Below are positions 8,394 to 17,365 of a stretch of 64,000 nt of DNA, piece by piece; the stretch's first letter is position 1, and each line of letters starts with the position of its first letter. The position numbers and the translations under genes are program-made. The DNA lies in contig USEI01000004.1 in NCBI GenBank assembly GCA_900553685.1, positions 41,985 to 105,984 on the forward strand, read 5' to 3'. Source of the stretch: an uncultured Clostridium sp. GTDB lineage: Bacteria > Bacillota > Clostridia > TANB77 > CAG-508. The notes under the pieces were generated by a model that saw only the letters and a program-made list of their open reading frames with translations, ran no database searches and was not told the DNA's origin.

Positions 8394-8957
8394 TTATATA
8401 ACTAATATTCCCAAATGCTCTAATAAAATTTTAACACCTAAAAAAATCAAAATAAATCCTCCTGCAAGTTCAGCTTTAGTTTCATACTTGTCTCCAAAAA
8501 CATTTCCAATTTTAACACCAATCATTGAAATTATAAATGTTATTATTCCAATTAAAGAAATGGCAAGCATAATATTAACATTTAAGAACGCAAAAGTAAC
8601 TCCAACTGCTAATGCATCTATACTTGTTGCAATAGCAAGAATAATCATTGTTTTAAAATCAATTTTATCGTTTGACTCTTCTTTTGTTTCAAATGCTTCT
8701 TTTATCATATTGATTCCTATAAAAACTAATAAAATAAAAGCTATCCAATGGTCTAAGCTTTTTATTTTATCTTCAAATCCTACTCCTAAAACATATCCAA
8801 TTAAAGGCATTAAAGCTTGAAATCCTCCAAAATATAAACCAATAATTACTGCTTTTTTCCATTCCATTTTAGACATTGATAGTCCTTTACAAACAGATAC
8901 TGCAAACGCATCCATCGCAAGCCCCACAGCAATTAATATAAGTTCTAATACTCCCAT
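8394..8957 (-). CDS. mntP: Manganese efflux pump MntP
   Basis: 187 aa, six predicted helices, exporting excess Mn2+ across the cytoplasmic membrane. The two inverted half repeats carry the family's acidic motifs, LAMDAFAVS near residues 13-21 and [10 protein letters not shown] in the second half; these Asp residues bind the metal. A GGGGGAAAAA ribosome site precedes the ATG at 8957. About 100 bases further upstream lies a likely manganese riboswitch with its own terminator, so expression should rise with Mn2+. Length and motifs match the family. Confidence 0.95.
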   Translation of the reverse strand: MGVLELILIAVGLAMDAFAVSVCKGLSMSKMEWKKAVIIGLYFGGFQALMPLIGYVLGVGFEDKIKSLDHWIAFILLVFIGINMIKEAFETKEESNDKIDFKTMIILAIATSIDALAVGVTFAFLNVNIMLAISLIGIITFIISMIGVKIGNVFGDKYETKAELAGGFILIFLGVKILLEHLGILVI

Positions 8958-9056
8958 TTTTTCCCCCTATATTTCTTAAATTAATATTATGAAAATTTTT
9001 ATTATAAAGAACAACCTATAAATTTTTTTACATAAACAAAATAAATTTATCCATAC

Positions 9057-9095
9057 AAAAAGACTTATCTGCAATTTTAACATTGCAGATAAGTC
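9057..9095 (-). terminator. Riboswitch expression-platform terminator
   Basis: GACTTATCTGCAAT at 9062-9075 pairs with ATTGCAGATAAGTC at 9082-9095. The minus-strand reading continues into a T run. It sits between the aptamer and mntP, as a metal-controlled terminator should. Confidence 0.85.
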
Positions 9096-9176
9096 TCATT
9101 ATTTAAAATATAACCAGATATTACTATCAGTATGTTGGTATATTACATATTAAATATGCTAATTACTCCCTTATCT
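9057..9176 (-). ncRNA. yybP-ykoY-type manganese riboswitch (leader of mntP)
   Basis: Read on the minus strand, the transcript begins near 9176. It shows AAGGGAGTA (around 9164-9172), matching the conserved GGGGAGUA loop, then a short hairpin (GCATATTTAATATGT), then CAACATACTGA near 9126-9136, the expected second metal-site loop. A strong terminator hairpin at 9062-9095 follows. Position upstream of mntP, both loop motifs and the expression-platform terminator fit this Mn2+-sensing class. The first loop has GGG rather than GGGG, and I did not fold it by computer. Confidence 0.7.
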
Positions 9177-9182
9177 TTTTGG

Positions 9183-9211
9183 ATTATACTATAATATTTA
9201 TGTTTTTACAA
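9183..9211 (-). promoter_or_regulatory. Promoter of the mntP riboswitch transcript
   Basis: -35 TTGTAA (9206-9211), a 17-base spacer and a consensus -10 TATAAT (9183-9188), about 7 bases before the inferred riboswitch start. Confidence 0.75.
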
Positions 9212-9504
9212 GCAACTAAGTTTATTTTCTGATATGTTTTGCACTAATACTTTATTATTTTTAATATTAAAGTACACAATTTATATTAACATTTATCATA
9301 CTTTTAAGCTTCATTAAACTTTAATAATTTTTTTATTTATATAATAAAAACTTTGTAATATAATTTTAGTATAATATTAATTTTTATTAATCAAATTAAA
9401 TTTTTACTATAAATGGAAAATTATAAAACATAAAATATAAATTATAAATTATAAATTATAAATATAACTAAAAATAATATAAGTTAATTATGTAAGGAGC
9501 TTTT
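9212..9504. other. AT-rich divergent intergenic region
   Basis: Between the mntP promoter and the GH30 gene I see no coding frame. The region has several TATAAT-like strings (for example near 9370) without a well-spaced -35, and a short tandem run of AATTATA-type units around 9435-9465. It presumably holds the GH30 promoter. The GH30 ribosome site AAGGAG is at 9493-9498. Confidence 0.4.
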
Positions 9505-10830
9505 ATGGAAATTAAAAAAATTGAAACAAATTACAAAAGAAAACTATTTTTTTATGAATCAAAAGTGAATTCAAAAAAATATAGTGAAAAATATGAAAAT
9601 CAGATAATAAATATATATCCTGAAATTACTTATCAAAGCATAATTGGTTTTGGTGGAGCATTTACTGAAAGTACTGGATTTGCTTTAAAATCCTTACCTA
9701 TAGAAAAACAAGTTAATTTGTTAAATGAGTATTTTTCTAAATCGGGTTTAAATTATTCTATAGGTAGATTGCCAATTGGAAGCTCAGATTTTTCTTTAAA
9801 ATCTTATTCTTATTCAAATAAAGCTGACTTATCTGATTTTAGTATTGAAAAAGATAAAGAATATATTATTTCAACAGTAAAATCGGCTTTAAAAATAAAT
9901 CCCAATCTTAAATTTTTAGCATCAATTTGGAGTCCTCCAAAATTTATGAAATCTAATAAAATGTTAGTACTAGGCGGAAAACTTCTAAAAGAACATAAAC
10001 AAACTTTAGCAGATTATTATTGCAAATATATTAAAGAATATTTCAAAAATGAAATTTCTATAAATTATATAACAGTTCAAAATGAACCTAATGCAGTACA
10101 AATTTGGGAATCATGTTTGTATTCTCCAGAAGAAGAAATGGATTTTGCAGTAAACTACTTATTCCCTACTTTAAAAAGGAATCAACTTAATACAAAAATT
10201 TTAATTTGGGATCATAATAAAGAAAAATTATTCACTAGGAGTCTGCATGAATTAAAAGATAATAAAGCATTAGAAGCCATTTCAGGAATAGCTTTTCACT
10301 GGTATACAGGTGATCATTTTGAAAATATCGAACTTACTCATAATGCTTTTCCATGTAAATTATTATTTCACACTGAAGGTTGCACAGGATATTCTAAATT
10401 TAATCCTAAGGAAGAAGTTAAAAATGCTGAAATATATGGTCATGACATTTTAGGTGATTTAAATTCTGGAATAAATGCTTTTATTGATTGGAACTTAATT
10501 TTAGATAATAAAGGTGGTCCAAATCACAAATTAAATTATTGCAATAGTCCTGTAATGATAAATAAAGAGAAAAATGATTATATAAAAAATTTAACTTTCT
10601 ATTACATAGGACACTTTAGCAAATTTATACAAACTGGTGCAAAACGAATTGCTTATAGCAAATATACCAGCGATATAGAAATAACAAGTTTCATAAACCC
10701 AGATAATAGTATTGCTGTAGTTTTAATGAATAAAAATGATTTTAACAAAGAGTATAATTTAGTTATAAAAGATAATATAATTCATGATAATTTAGACAGT
10801 CATGCTATAGTTACTTATTTAATAAACTAG
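9505..10830 (+). CDS. Glycoside hydrolase family 30 (glucosylceramidase-like)
   Basis: 441 aa, beta-glycosidase of clan GH-A with a (beta/alpha)8 barrel plus beta domain. It shows the family entry IIGFGGAFTES near residues 46-56, the acid/base Glu194 in VQNEPNAVQ and the nucleophile Glu291 in LLFHTEGCTG. SIWSPPKFMKS and FIDWNLILD are further GH30 signatures. There is no signal peptide, so it acts inside the cell, perhaps on imported beta-glucosides or glycolipid head groups. The ribosome site is AAGGAG. A terminator follows. The exact substrate cannot be told from sequence. Confidence 0.88.
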   Translation: MEIKKIETNYKRKLFFYESKVNSKKYSEKYENQIINIYPEITYQSIIGFGGAFTESTGFALKSLPIEKQVNLLNEYFSKSGLNYSIGRLPIGSSDFSLKSYSYSNKADLSDFSIEKDKEYIISTVKSALKINPNLKFLASIWSPPKFMKSNKMLVLGGKLLKEHKQTLADYYCKYIKEYFKNEISINYITVQNEPNAVQIWESCLYSPEEEMDFAVNYLFPTLKRNQLNTKILIWDHNKEKLFTRSLHELKDNKALEAISGIAFHWYTGDHFENIELTHNAFPCKLLFHTEGCTGYSKFNPKEEVKNAEIYGHDILGDLNSGINAFIDWNLILDNKGGPNHKLNYCNSPVMINKEKNDYIKNLTFYYIGHFSKFIQTGAKRIAYSKYTSDIEITSFINPDNSIAVVLMNKNDFNKEYNLVIKDNIIHDNLDSHAIVTYLIN

Positions 10831-10841
10831 TCAAACAATTA

Positions 10842-10889
10842 AAAAGCTGAGTAATTTGCTAAAACTTATTACTTAGCTTTTTCTTTTTA
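10842..10889 (+). terminator. Intrinsic terminator of the GH30 gene
   Basis: AAAAGCTGAGTAAT at 10842-10855 pairs, with one mismatch, with ATTACTTAGCTTTT at 10868-10881; a T-rich tail follows. Confidence 0.85.
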
Positions 10890-10990
10890 AGTAACTATTT
10901 TTATTATATCAGATATTTTAATTTTAAAGCTTTTTTCAATATTTTTAATAATTCTAAAGAATTTAGTAAATACTTATTATAGGTGATATT

Positions 10991-11941
10991 ATGAATAGCT
11001 TATATTTAAAAAATAATCCTAAAGTATTTCAGGGCAAAAATAAAATTAAAAATATTGAAAATTATTTTGAGGGTTGGTATTTTAAAAACACTAACTTAAA
11101 TAAAACTATTTCTTTTATTCCTGGAATAAACATAAAAAATGGGAAAAAATCTTGTTTTATCCAAATTATAACAAATTCAGAATCTTACTATATCCCCTAT
11201 TCTTTTGAAGATTTTAAATTTTCTTATAATCCATTTTTTATCAAAATTAAAGACAACTTTTTTTCAGAAGAAGAAATAGTTTTAAATATAGACTATAATA
11301 ATTTAAAAGTTAATGGTAATTTACTATTTTCTCATAATATAAATTTAAAGAAAAAAATTTTAATGCCTAATATAATGGGCCCATTTTCATATATTCCAAA
11401 TATGGAATGTAATCACGCAATTTTAAATTTATACAATCTTGTTAATGGTTCTCTAAAAATAAATGACGAAACTTTTAATTTTAAAAATGGAATTGGTTAT
11501 ATTGAAAAAGATTGGGGCACATCTTTTCCAAAAAACTACATTTGGTGTCAAGGAAATTGTTTTTCTAATAAAACAAATACAAGTCTTTTTCTTTCTATTG
11601 CAAATATTCCATTCAAAAATTTTAGTTTCACAGGATTTATTTGTGTTTTATATTTAGCAGGTAAAGAATATAAATTTACAACTTATAATTTTGCAAAACT
11701 TGAAGAATACAAGATTGTAGATAACTATGTGAATATTGTATTATCCCGAAAAAATTATAAACTTATAATAACAGCCAGAAATAAAGATTCAAGAAAGCTT
11801 TTAGCACCCCAAAATGGAGATATGAATATTCATGTTTCAGAAAGTGTAAATTCTGAATTAGATATTATTTTATTTAAAAATAATTCAGTTGTATATAAAG
11901 ATTATAGTACAAATTGCGGTTTAGAAATGAGAGATATCTAA
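10991..11941 (+). CDS. Tocopherol cyclase-like family protein
   Basis: 316 aa, no signal peptide. It has YFEGWYFKNT near residues 28-37, MGPFSYIPNMEC mid-protein and GYIEKDWGTSFPKNYIWCQG at about 170-189, all hallmarks of the tocopherol-cyclase-like family. Bacterial members are widespread but not shown to make tocopherol; the fold is a lipocalin-like beta barrel that probably binds a lipid or isoprenoid. It follows the GH30 gene on the same strand, after a terminator. Its stop codon abuts the stop of the convergent LCP gene with no terminator between them. Confidence 0.78.
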   Translation: MNSLYLKNNPKVFQGKNKIKNIENYFEGWYFKNTNLNKTISFIPGINIKNGKKSCFIQIITNSESYYIPYSFEDFKFSYNPFFIKIKDNFFSEEEIVLNIDYNNLKVNGNLLFSHNINLKKKILMPNIMGPFSYIPNMECNHAILNLYNLVNGSLKINDETFNFKNGIGYIEKDWGTSFPKNYIWCQGNCFSNKTNTSLFLSIANIPFKNFSFTGFICVLYLAGKEYKFTTYNFAKLEEYKIVDNYVNIVLSRKNYKLIITARNKDSRKLLAPQNGDMNIHVSESVNSELDIILFKNNSVVYKDYSTNCGLEMRDI

Positions 11942-13108
11942 TTATTTTTCATATAAGATTTCTCTCATTTGTTTTCTTGCTTTATCCATATCTCCTATAA
12001 AATAATAAGTTCCATCAATAGTTTTTCCATCAGAATATTCTAAAGACGGAATTTGTAAAGAAATAATATTATTTTTATAATCATCCTTATATCTTAAAAA
12101 TCCTGCAATATATTTTATATATTCTGAAAAATCAATATTAGTAGTAACACAAGGTAAAAATAAATCTATTAATTCATTTATTTCTTTAAAATCTTTTTTT
12201 AAAATATCTTGTATAACCTTTTCTAAAACTACTCTTTGTCTTTCTGTTCTTTTAAAATCATAATTTCCAACTGAACGGTTTCTACAATGTGTTAAAACTT
12301 GCACGCCTGTTAAATGTACATTTCCGAATTCAGTTAATTTTTCAGTCTCTCCTCCAGAAACCTTTGCTGTATAATCAACATATTTATTTATGAAATTCTT
12401 TTCATCTTCCGTAATTTCTAAATCTATTCCACCAAGTTTATCAATAACTTTAACAAGTCCAGAAAAATCTATTGTTATATATTCAGATATATTAGTATTA
12501 AAATTTTGATTCACAGTTTTTATAACAAGTTCTTCTTTACCTTTAGAAAAAGCTGAATTTATTTTTGAAGCTTTATACCCAGGAATTGTTACATAAGTGT
12601 CTCTAGGAATACTTACAAGTTTTACAGTATGCTTATTAGGATTTATTGAAAAAATCATTATAGAATCACTTCTAGAAGAATTGTATTTGTTATTAATATC
12701 TCTTGAATCTACTCCAAGTAATAAAATATTTTTTATATTTTTATACTCTTCTTCAGATAAATTTGGAAGTTCTTTTTCTTTGTTTTCATTTATTCCTAAA
12801 TTAGGTTTATATAAAAAATTATAATTTATTTTAGATAACTTAGATTTAAGAAAACTTACTGTTGCTATTAAACTTATAATACTTATCATTATCATTATTG
12901 ATAAAATTAAAGCTAAAACTTTAAAATAATTTTTATTTTTTTCTTTAATAATATTAATACCTTTTTTAGTTTCCTTTAATTCTCTACTTCTTCTATTTCT
13001 AAATCTATTCCTAGTAATAAATTTAAAATTAGTATTTTTCTTCACTTTATAAAAAAACTCTTTTAAGTTAAATAAATTCTTCTTAATTTTAAAAACTTTT
13101 ATAATCAC
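11942..13108 (-). CDS. LytR-CpsA-Psr (LCP) family wall-polymer ligase
   Basis: About 388 aa from a GTG at 13108 that follows GTTGGAGGAAAATTT. A longer in-frame reading to 13210 runs through the terminator hairpin of the next gene and is rejected. A long basic cytoplasmic head (many Arg at 33-45) leads to one membrane helix (about 62-86) and an external LCP domain with LLLGVDSRD, SRSDSIMIFSINPN, SIPRDTYV and a CRNRSV/RTERQR region binding the lipid pyrophosphate. LCP enzymes transfer teichoic acids or capsular polymers from undecaprenyl carriers to peptidoglycan. An exopolysaccharide locus lies further along the window. Confidence 0.92.
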   Translation of the reverse strand: MIIKVFKIKKNLFNLKEFFYKVKKNTNFKFITRNRFRNRRSRELKETKKGINIIKEKNKNYFKVLALILSIMIMISIISLIATVSFLKSKLSKINYNFLYKPNLGINENKEKELPNLSEEEYKNIKNILLLGVDSRDINNKYNSSRSDSIMIFSINPNKHTVKLVSIPRDTYVTIPGYKASKINSAFSKGKEELVIKTVNQNFNTNISEYITIDFSGLVKVIDKLGGIDLEITEDEKNFINKYVDYTAKVSGGETEKLTEFGNVHLTGVQVLTHCRNRSVGNYDFKRTERQRVVLEKVIQDILKKDFKEINELIDLFLPCVTTNIDFSEYIKYIAGFLRYKDDYKNNIISLQIPSLEYSDGKTIDGTYYFIGDMDKARKQMREILYEK

Positions 13109-13175
13109 AAATTTTCCTCCAACTTTTTCTTTATTTATAATGTATTCAAAGCTAAGGAAATTATTTATAAAAATA

Positions 13176-13221
13176 AGAAATAGCCTAATTGTTAATTTAT
13201 AAATTAACAATTAGGCTATTT
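13176..13221 (-). terminator. Terminator of the AbiL-like operon
   Basis: A perfect 38-base palindrome with arms 13181-13199 and 13200-13218, AT-rich inside and GCC/GGC near the base. It lies 30 bases past the RloB-like stop and before the LCP start. Confidence 0.8.
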
Positions 13222-13250
13222 TAATATATTTAAATTTCAAAATAAATCTT

Positions 13251-13901
13251 TCAAATTATTTTACAATCTTTAAAAATTTCTTCAATACAACTATGAATTG
13301 TTAAATCAGGATTTTCTTCAAAATATTCAAATTTTCCAGAAATAATTTTTTTCTTTTCTTCTAAATTTTTGTTTCTAATAATTTTTCCATTTTCAATAGC
13401 AAATTTTACATCTTCAAGAGTAATTTTTGATAAAACTCTCTTAAAATTATCTTCTTGTTTATATTCATCTAAAGATTGAAATTTTTCTTCATATAATATG
13501 TTTATATCTTTAAGATAACTTTTTTTATTTGAAAAACTATTCATTTTTCTAGCTTTATGTAAAATTATCCATAATTCAAACGTATAATTTGAATATCCTA
13601 ACTTATAATTTACATTTCTATTGATTTTTTTTACTTCTTTCAATTCTCTTAAAATGTTTTCAAATTCTTTTTTTTGATAACTCTCATTTCCTTCATAATC
13701 ACATAAATGATATGCTCTTACTTTATATGGCGCTGAAATATTTTTTGCAACCTTAGTAATTCTCCTACTAACTTTCGGTTCCCAAGTAACAGTATATGGT
13801 ATTGATTCATCATTATTAATTAATTTTTTTAAGTGTTCTAAATACCACTTTTCTGTTTCTCCTTCTACCGAAAAATAATAATTATTATTGCTCTTTTTTA
13901 T
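13251..13901 (-). CDS. RloB-like (AbiLii-type) Toprim-related defence protein lacking a normal start codon
   Basis: The conserved frame runs upstream of the TTG at 13643 to an in-frame stop near 13908. From an ATA at 13901 it gives 216 aa with the RloB pattern: YYFSVEGETEKWYLEHL (residues 8-24, acidic Toprim-like motif), YHLCDYEG (64-71) and FELWIILH (108-115). No ATG, GTG or TTG opens this frame before residue 87, which lies past both acidic motifs. The ribosome site GAGGTG sits 7 bases before the ATA. So the gene uses ATA, has lost its ATG by one base, or carries a one-base shift in the A6 run at 13894-13899. Together with the ATPase it forms an AbiL/RloAB-type phage-defence pair. Confidence 0.7.
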   Translation of the reverse strand: MKKSNNNYYFSVEGETEKWYLEHLKKLINNDESIPYTVTWEPKVSRRITKVAKNISAPYKVRAYHLCDYEGNESYQKKEFENILRELKEVKKINRNVNYKLGYSNYTFELWIILHKARKMNSFSNKKSYLKDINILYEEKFQSLDEYKQEDNFKRVLSKITLEDVKFAIENGKIIRNKNLEEKKKIISGKFEYFEENPDLTIHSCIEEIFKDCKII

Positions 13902-13914
13902 GTTTATTCACCTC

Positions 13915-15210
13915 TTATTCCTCAAAAATATCTGAAAAATCAATATCATTAATTGCCCCATATTTATTAATAAAATAATTTTTCATATAACTTTCTTCTT
14001 TTCTTACACCTTTTTCTCCAGTTGTACCAAAATCAGATAAAGAATAATGTATACTACTGTTTTCTTTCTTTTCTATAAATTTTATTTCATCTCTTCTTAA
14101 TAAATTTTTATTTAAGAAAATTGGATTATGCGTATTAAAAATTAATTGTGCACCTTTTTTATTTATTTCATCATTTTGGAAAATTCTAATAATATTCATA
14201 ATTGCCATTGGATGAAGTGAAATATCTAGTTCGTCAACAATTAAAATGTTTCCTTTTTTTATAGCAATATAAATCATTGGAAATATATCCATAAGCCTTA
14301 CAGTTCCTAATGATTCAAAAACTTCTGAAGATATTACAATTCCTTTATTATCGTTTTTACTTTTAATTAATGATACTGGTTTTATCTCATCTTTTTTTTC
14401 AGATATTGGATAAGCAATATTATCAGAAATTGTTCCAAATCTTTTGGCTACCTTATCTATAATTTTATCTACGTAAAATTTTTTACTAGCATCAGCTTGT
14501 GATAAAACAGGAGCTGAATGTACTCTATCTGAACGATAAATTATCTCTAGATTATTTTCAAACCAATTATAAATTATATCAAATATTTTTTTACTATATA
14601 ATGTTTTAAAAAACACATTAAAAAATAATTCTTTATTATCTACATTACCTTCATAAATTGATTCGACAATTTCCTCTTTAAAGTTTTCAATTAAATATTC
14701 TTTAATTGAATCTATGTTTTTTATATTTATTTTATCACTTCGATTATAAATAAGCTTATCATTTATTTTTAACTCTTCTTCTAAAATTTCTCTATCATAA
14801 TCCATTCGCATAAATTTGCCAATTTTGAATTTTAAACTAAATTCAATTAATAAGTTTTCTGTTATAAATTTTATATAAAAATATACTGGATCATCTTCAT
14901 TACTTTCAATATTAGGAATAATACTTAATCTATCAATTGCTACATTAAGATTAGAATTATTTTCTGTATCTTTAATATTTCCTCTAAGAACTATTGCTCT
15001 AAATACTTCTATGGCACTTATTATATTACTTTTACCTGATGAATTAGGGCCATATATTACAGCTGTAGGTAATGCTTTATATTCTTTATTTTTAGCATTC
15101 TTTTTTATTAAGCTATACTCTAATCCTTTTATTTTCTGAGCAGGTGTCATTTTAAAAACCATTTCTTCTTTAAAAGATTTAAAATTTTTAGTTCTAAATT
15201 CTAATAACAT
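13915..15210 (-). CDS. AAA-family ATPase of AbiL/RloA type
   Basis: 431 aa. The start at 15210 (MLLEFRTKNFKSFKEE) has GAAAGGAG upstream; a longer reading to 15267 lacks one. It has an N-terminal SMC-like strand, Walker A GPNSSGKS at residues 54-61, a long middle insertion, Walker B ILIVDELDISLHP with D326-E327, and an H-loop at H361 (FNTHNPIFL). This is the AAA_15/AAA_21 design of overcoming-lysogenization-like defence ATPases. The RloB-like gene follows with its ribosome site overlapping this stop, so the two are co-translated. By analogy to AbiL, RloAB and PARIS, the ATPase senses infection and licenses the effector; the trigger is unknown. Confidence 0.85.
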   Translation of the reverse strand: MLLEFRTKNFKSFKEEMVFKMTPAQKIKGLEYSLIKKNAKNKEYKALPTAVIYGPNSSGKSNIISAIEVFRAIVLRGNIKDTENNSNLNVAIDRLSIIPNIESNEDDPVYFYIKFITENLLIEFSLKFKIGKFMRMDYDREILEEELKINDKLIYNRSDKINIKNIDSIKEYLIENFKEEIVESIYEGNVDNKELFFNVFFKTLYSKKIFDIIYNWFENNLEIIYRSDRVHSAPVLSQADASKKFYVDKIIDKVAKRFGTISDNIAYPISEKKDEIKPVSLIKSKNDNKGIVISSEVFESLGTVRLMDIFPMIYIAIKKGNILIVDELDISLHPMAIMNIIRIFQNDEINKKGAQLIFNTHNPIFLNKNLLRRDEIKFIEKKENSSIHYSLSDFGTTGEKGVRKEESYMKNYFINKYGAINDIDFSDIFEE

Positions 15211-15365
15211 TATAACTCCTTTCTCACATTTTGCATTTTTTTTGCAAAATATATTTATATTATACAATTATTATTACCAATAGTCAATATTTTATTATTA
15301 TAATATAGTATATTTAAAATATTGACTTTATATGTGCACTACTTCTTAAATATATAACTTTATAA

Positions 15366-15403
15366 AAACAAGAAATTCTCCAGCGATTAGCCTCGCTGGA
15401 GAA
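15366..15403 (-). terminator. Terminator of the beta-CASP gene
   Basis: ATTCTCCAGCG at 15375-15385 pairs with CGCTGGAGAAT at 15393-15403. The minus-strand reading continues TTCTTGTTTTTATA. It is GC-rich like its gene. Confidence 0.85.
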
Positions 15404-15471
15404 TCAATAAATAAATGAAACGGTTACATTATTACTTTGTTTTGCAAAAAATTTGCTTTCTAGGATTTACC

Positions 15472-17079
15472 TTATCTTCTTTTTTTGCCTTTTTTCTTTC
15501 TCTTTGCTTTTTTTCTATCCCTCTTTTCTTCTCTTCTTTTTTCCTTTTTGTACTTCTGTTTTTCTTTCTTGTTCATAATCTGCTGAGCTCTTTCACTTGG
15601 AAAATCCATTTCAAGCTTAGAAGGAGCTTTTTTAATCACTAAATTGCTGTACCTGTCTTGTGCAGTTGCCATCTGATAGATGTAATAAACATGCTGTCTG
15701 TTTAAAACATCAACCATCTCAACATCCGGACAATTTTCCTTAACAGAACATGCTAAATAGTTTTGCACACTTTCTTCACCGTGGTTAATCGCTAAGAATT
15801 CAATATCATCAAATTGATTGATGAAATCAAGCATTCCATCAAGAGTAACATGTGAAGTTTTTTCACGGGTGGATTTAACAACAGCCCTCTTGTGATAAAC
15901 ATTTCCGCCAATAGTAATCATCTCTGATCTCTTGGCATCTAGCAAAGTTCTTGCCAAAGTTTCTTCTGCAGCATAACCAGTTAAATGAATCATAGCCCGA
16001 TTATGCTCCAAAAACATTGGAACATACTGTCTTGCAGGTCCATTGGAAAGCATTCCAGAAGTTGTAACAACAATTCTTGGTCTTGTAGAATTCAAAATGT
16101 TGTTCCTTTGTTTTGGATCAACAATTTGTAAGTTCTTTGGGAGAAAATCACTTGTTTCTGGATTAAACCAGTTTAAGATTTTCTGATACTTATAATTCGT
16201 ATCAATTCCCAAAGGTCCATCAACCCAAATCTCATATTGCTCTGGAATAAGATTTTTATCTTGCAACTTTCTTAAATCGTAAAGCACCTCCTGCATTCTG
16301 CCTTGAGCAAAAGCACCTATCAAAATGAATAGATTTTTGCTGAAAGCTTCAAGCAGATTTTGAGTGAAACACACCTTAATATCTTTAGAGTTTGTGTTTC
16401 CATAGGTTGATTCGTGAACCATGATGAGTTCCAGTCGTCTAACCCAAGCCGGAATATCTGGAACAGTGAAAAATGGATTGGTGAGTTTGTAGTCACCTGT
16501 GAAGAAAAAGTTAATTGGCTTCATAAGGTGGTCTTCACACTGAACCAAAATAAAGCCTGCACCCAAAAGATGACCATTAACAAAATACGTTACCTTGATA
16601 CCTGGGAGAATTTCGTACGTTTCTTCATAATTCAGTCCTCGGCAGAGTCTCATCGTCTTTTCGACATCATCCTCATTATATAAAGGATGGAATCTCCATG
16701 CCTCAACTGGATACTTATCTCTCAGATATTTTGCATTGTCTTCCTGCTGATCTGCCGAATCCTTTAAGAATTTTGGCAAAAGCTGTTTTGTAATTTGTGT
16801 CATATAAATTGGGTTTCTGTAACCATTTTTGACCATCTTTGGCAAAAGCCCTGTATGATCAATATGGTTATGAGTTACTAAAATTGCATCAATTTTAGTT
16901 GGGTCCAAGTCATCCATGTAGTTCAAATGTCTGTACTCGATTTCCTGGAAATATCCACAATCAACTAGAATGTGATACGTCCGTCCATCAACAAATGAAA
17001 CTTCTAGTAAATTTCTTGACCCTGTTACTTCGTTATGGTACGCTGACAAACAAGCCTTAGAGACTTTTCTTTTTGACAT
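15472..17079 (-). CDS. Beta-CASP metallo-beta-lactamase-fold nuclease with Lys/Arg-rich tail
   Basis: 535 aa. The metal site motif THNHIDHTG (about residues 69-77), later HLLGAG and FTGDY, and the beta-CASP block (VDGPLGI, TTSGMLSNGPA, HLTGYAAEETL, AINHGEES) place it among CPSF73/RNase J-like RNA-processing nucleases. The last 40 residues are almost purely Lys, Arg and Glu, a likely RNA-binding tail. G+C is higher than the surroundings (25 of 60 on the line at 16261), and it has its own terminator, suggesting transfer. RNA substrate unknown. It lies between the defence pair and the toxin-antitoxin pair. Confidence 0.85.
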   Translation of the reverse strand: MSKRKVSKACLSAYHNEVTGSRNLLEVSFVDGRTYHILVDCGYFQEIEYRHLNYMDDLDPTKIDAILVTHNHIDHTGLLPKMVKNGYRNPIYMTQITKQLLPKFLKDSADQQEDNAKYLRDKYPVEAWRFHPLYNEDDVEKTMRLCRGLNYEETYEILPGIKVTYFVNGHLLGAGFILVQCEDHLMKPINFFFTGDYKLTNPFFTVPDIPAWVRRLELIMVHESTYGNTNSKDIKVCFTQNLLEAFSKNLFILIGAFAQGRMQEVLYDLRKLQDKNLIPEQYEIWVDGPLGIDTNYKYQKILNWFNPETSDFLPKNLQIVDPKQRNNILNSTRPRIVVTTSGMLSNGPARQYVPMFLEHNRAMIHLTGYAAEETLARTLLDAKRSEMITIGGNVYHKRAVVKSTREKTSHVTLDGMLDFINQFDDIEFLAINHGEESVQNYLACSVKENCPDVEMVDVLNRQHVYYIYQMATAQDRYSNLVIKKAPSKLEMDFPSERAQQIMNKKEKQKYKKEKRREEKRDRKKAKRKKKGKKRR

Positions 17080-17262
17080 AGAATCCCTCCTATTCTAAAC
17101 AACACCATAAAAGTTAGTAATTTTGTCTCGCCTCCAATATTTATTGACTTTCTTTACAAAAAACTAATTCTAGTATTTTATTTGTAAAAAAAGTACATGT
17201 TTATTATAACACCCTTAGAGAGCAATTACAAACAAAAAGACAAAAAATTTCACATTTAGTTA

Positions 17263-17295
17263 AAAAAAGGTTGAACTTTTAATGTTCAACCTCTT
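17263..17295 (-). repeat. 33-bp direct repeat, copy 1, containing a terminator hairpin
   Basis: Identical over 33 bases to 18870-18902. It includes the stem GGTTGAAC/GTTCAACC with loop TTTTAAT. On the minus strand the stem runs into TTTTTTT, so it terminates the toxin-antitoxin transcript 70 bases past its stop. Confidence 0.9.
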
Positions 17296-17365
17296 TGTTA
17301 TAAAAATTAGTTTATATTATTGCTTAAACTTTTTAATACTTCTATATTTTTAATCAAGCATCTTA

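Noticed and set aside
9435..9465. Short tandem AATTATA-type units as a CRISPR or iteron array
   Set aside because: The units are 7-8 bases of pure A/T without spacers, typical of slippage in AT-rich DNA.
13251..13643. RloB-like gene starting at the TTG at 13643
   Set aside because: The same frame stays open and conserved for 86 codons upstream, including the acidic Toprim-like motif, so the TTG would remove essential residues.
15415..15642. Plus-strand reading frame rich in Phe and Ser
   Set aside because: It mirrors the Lys/Arg-rich tail of the beta-CASP gene on the other strand and has no ribosome site.
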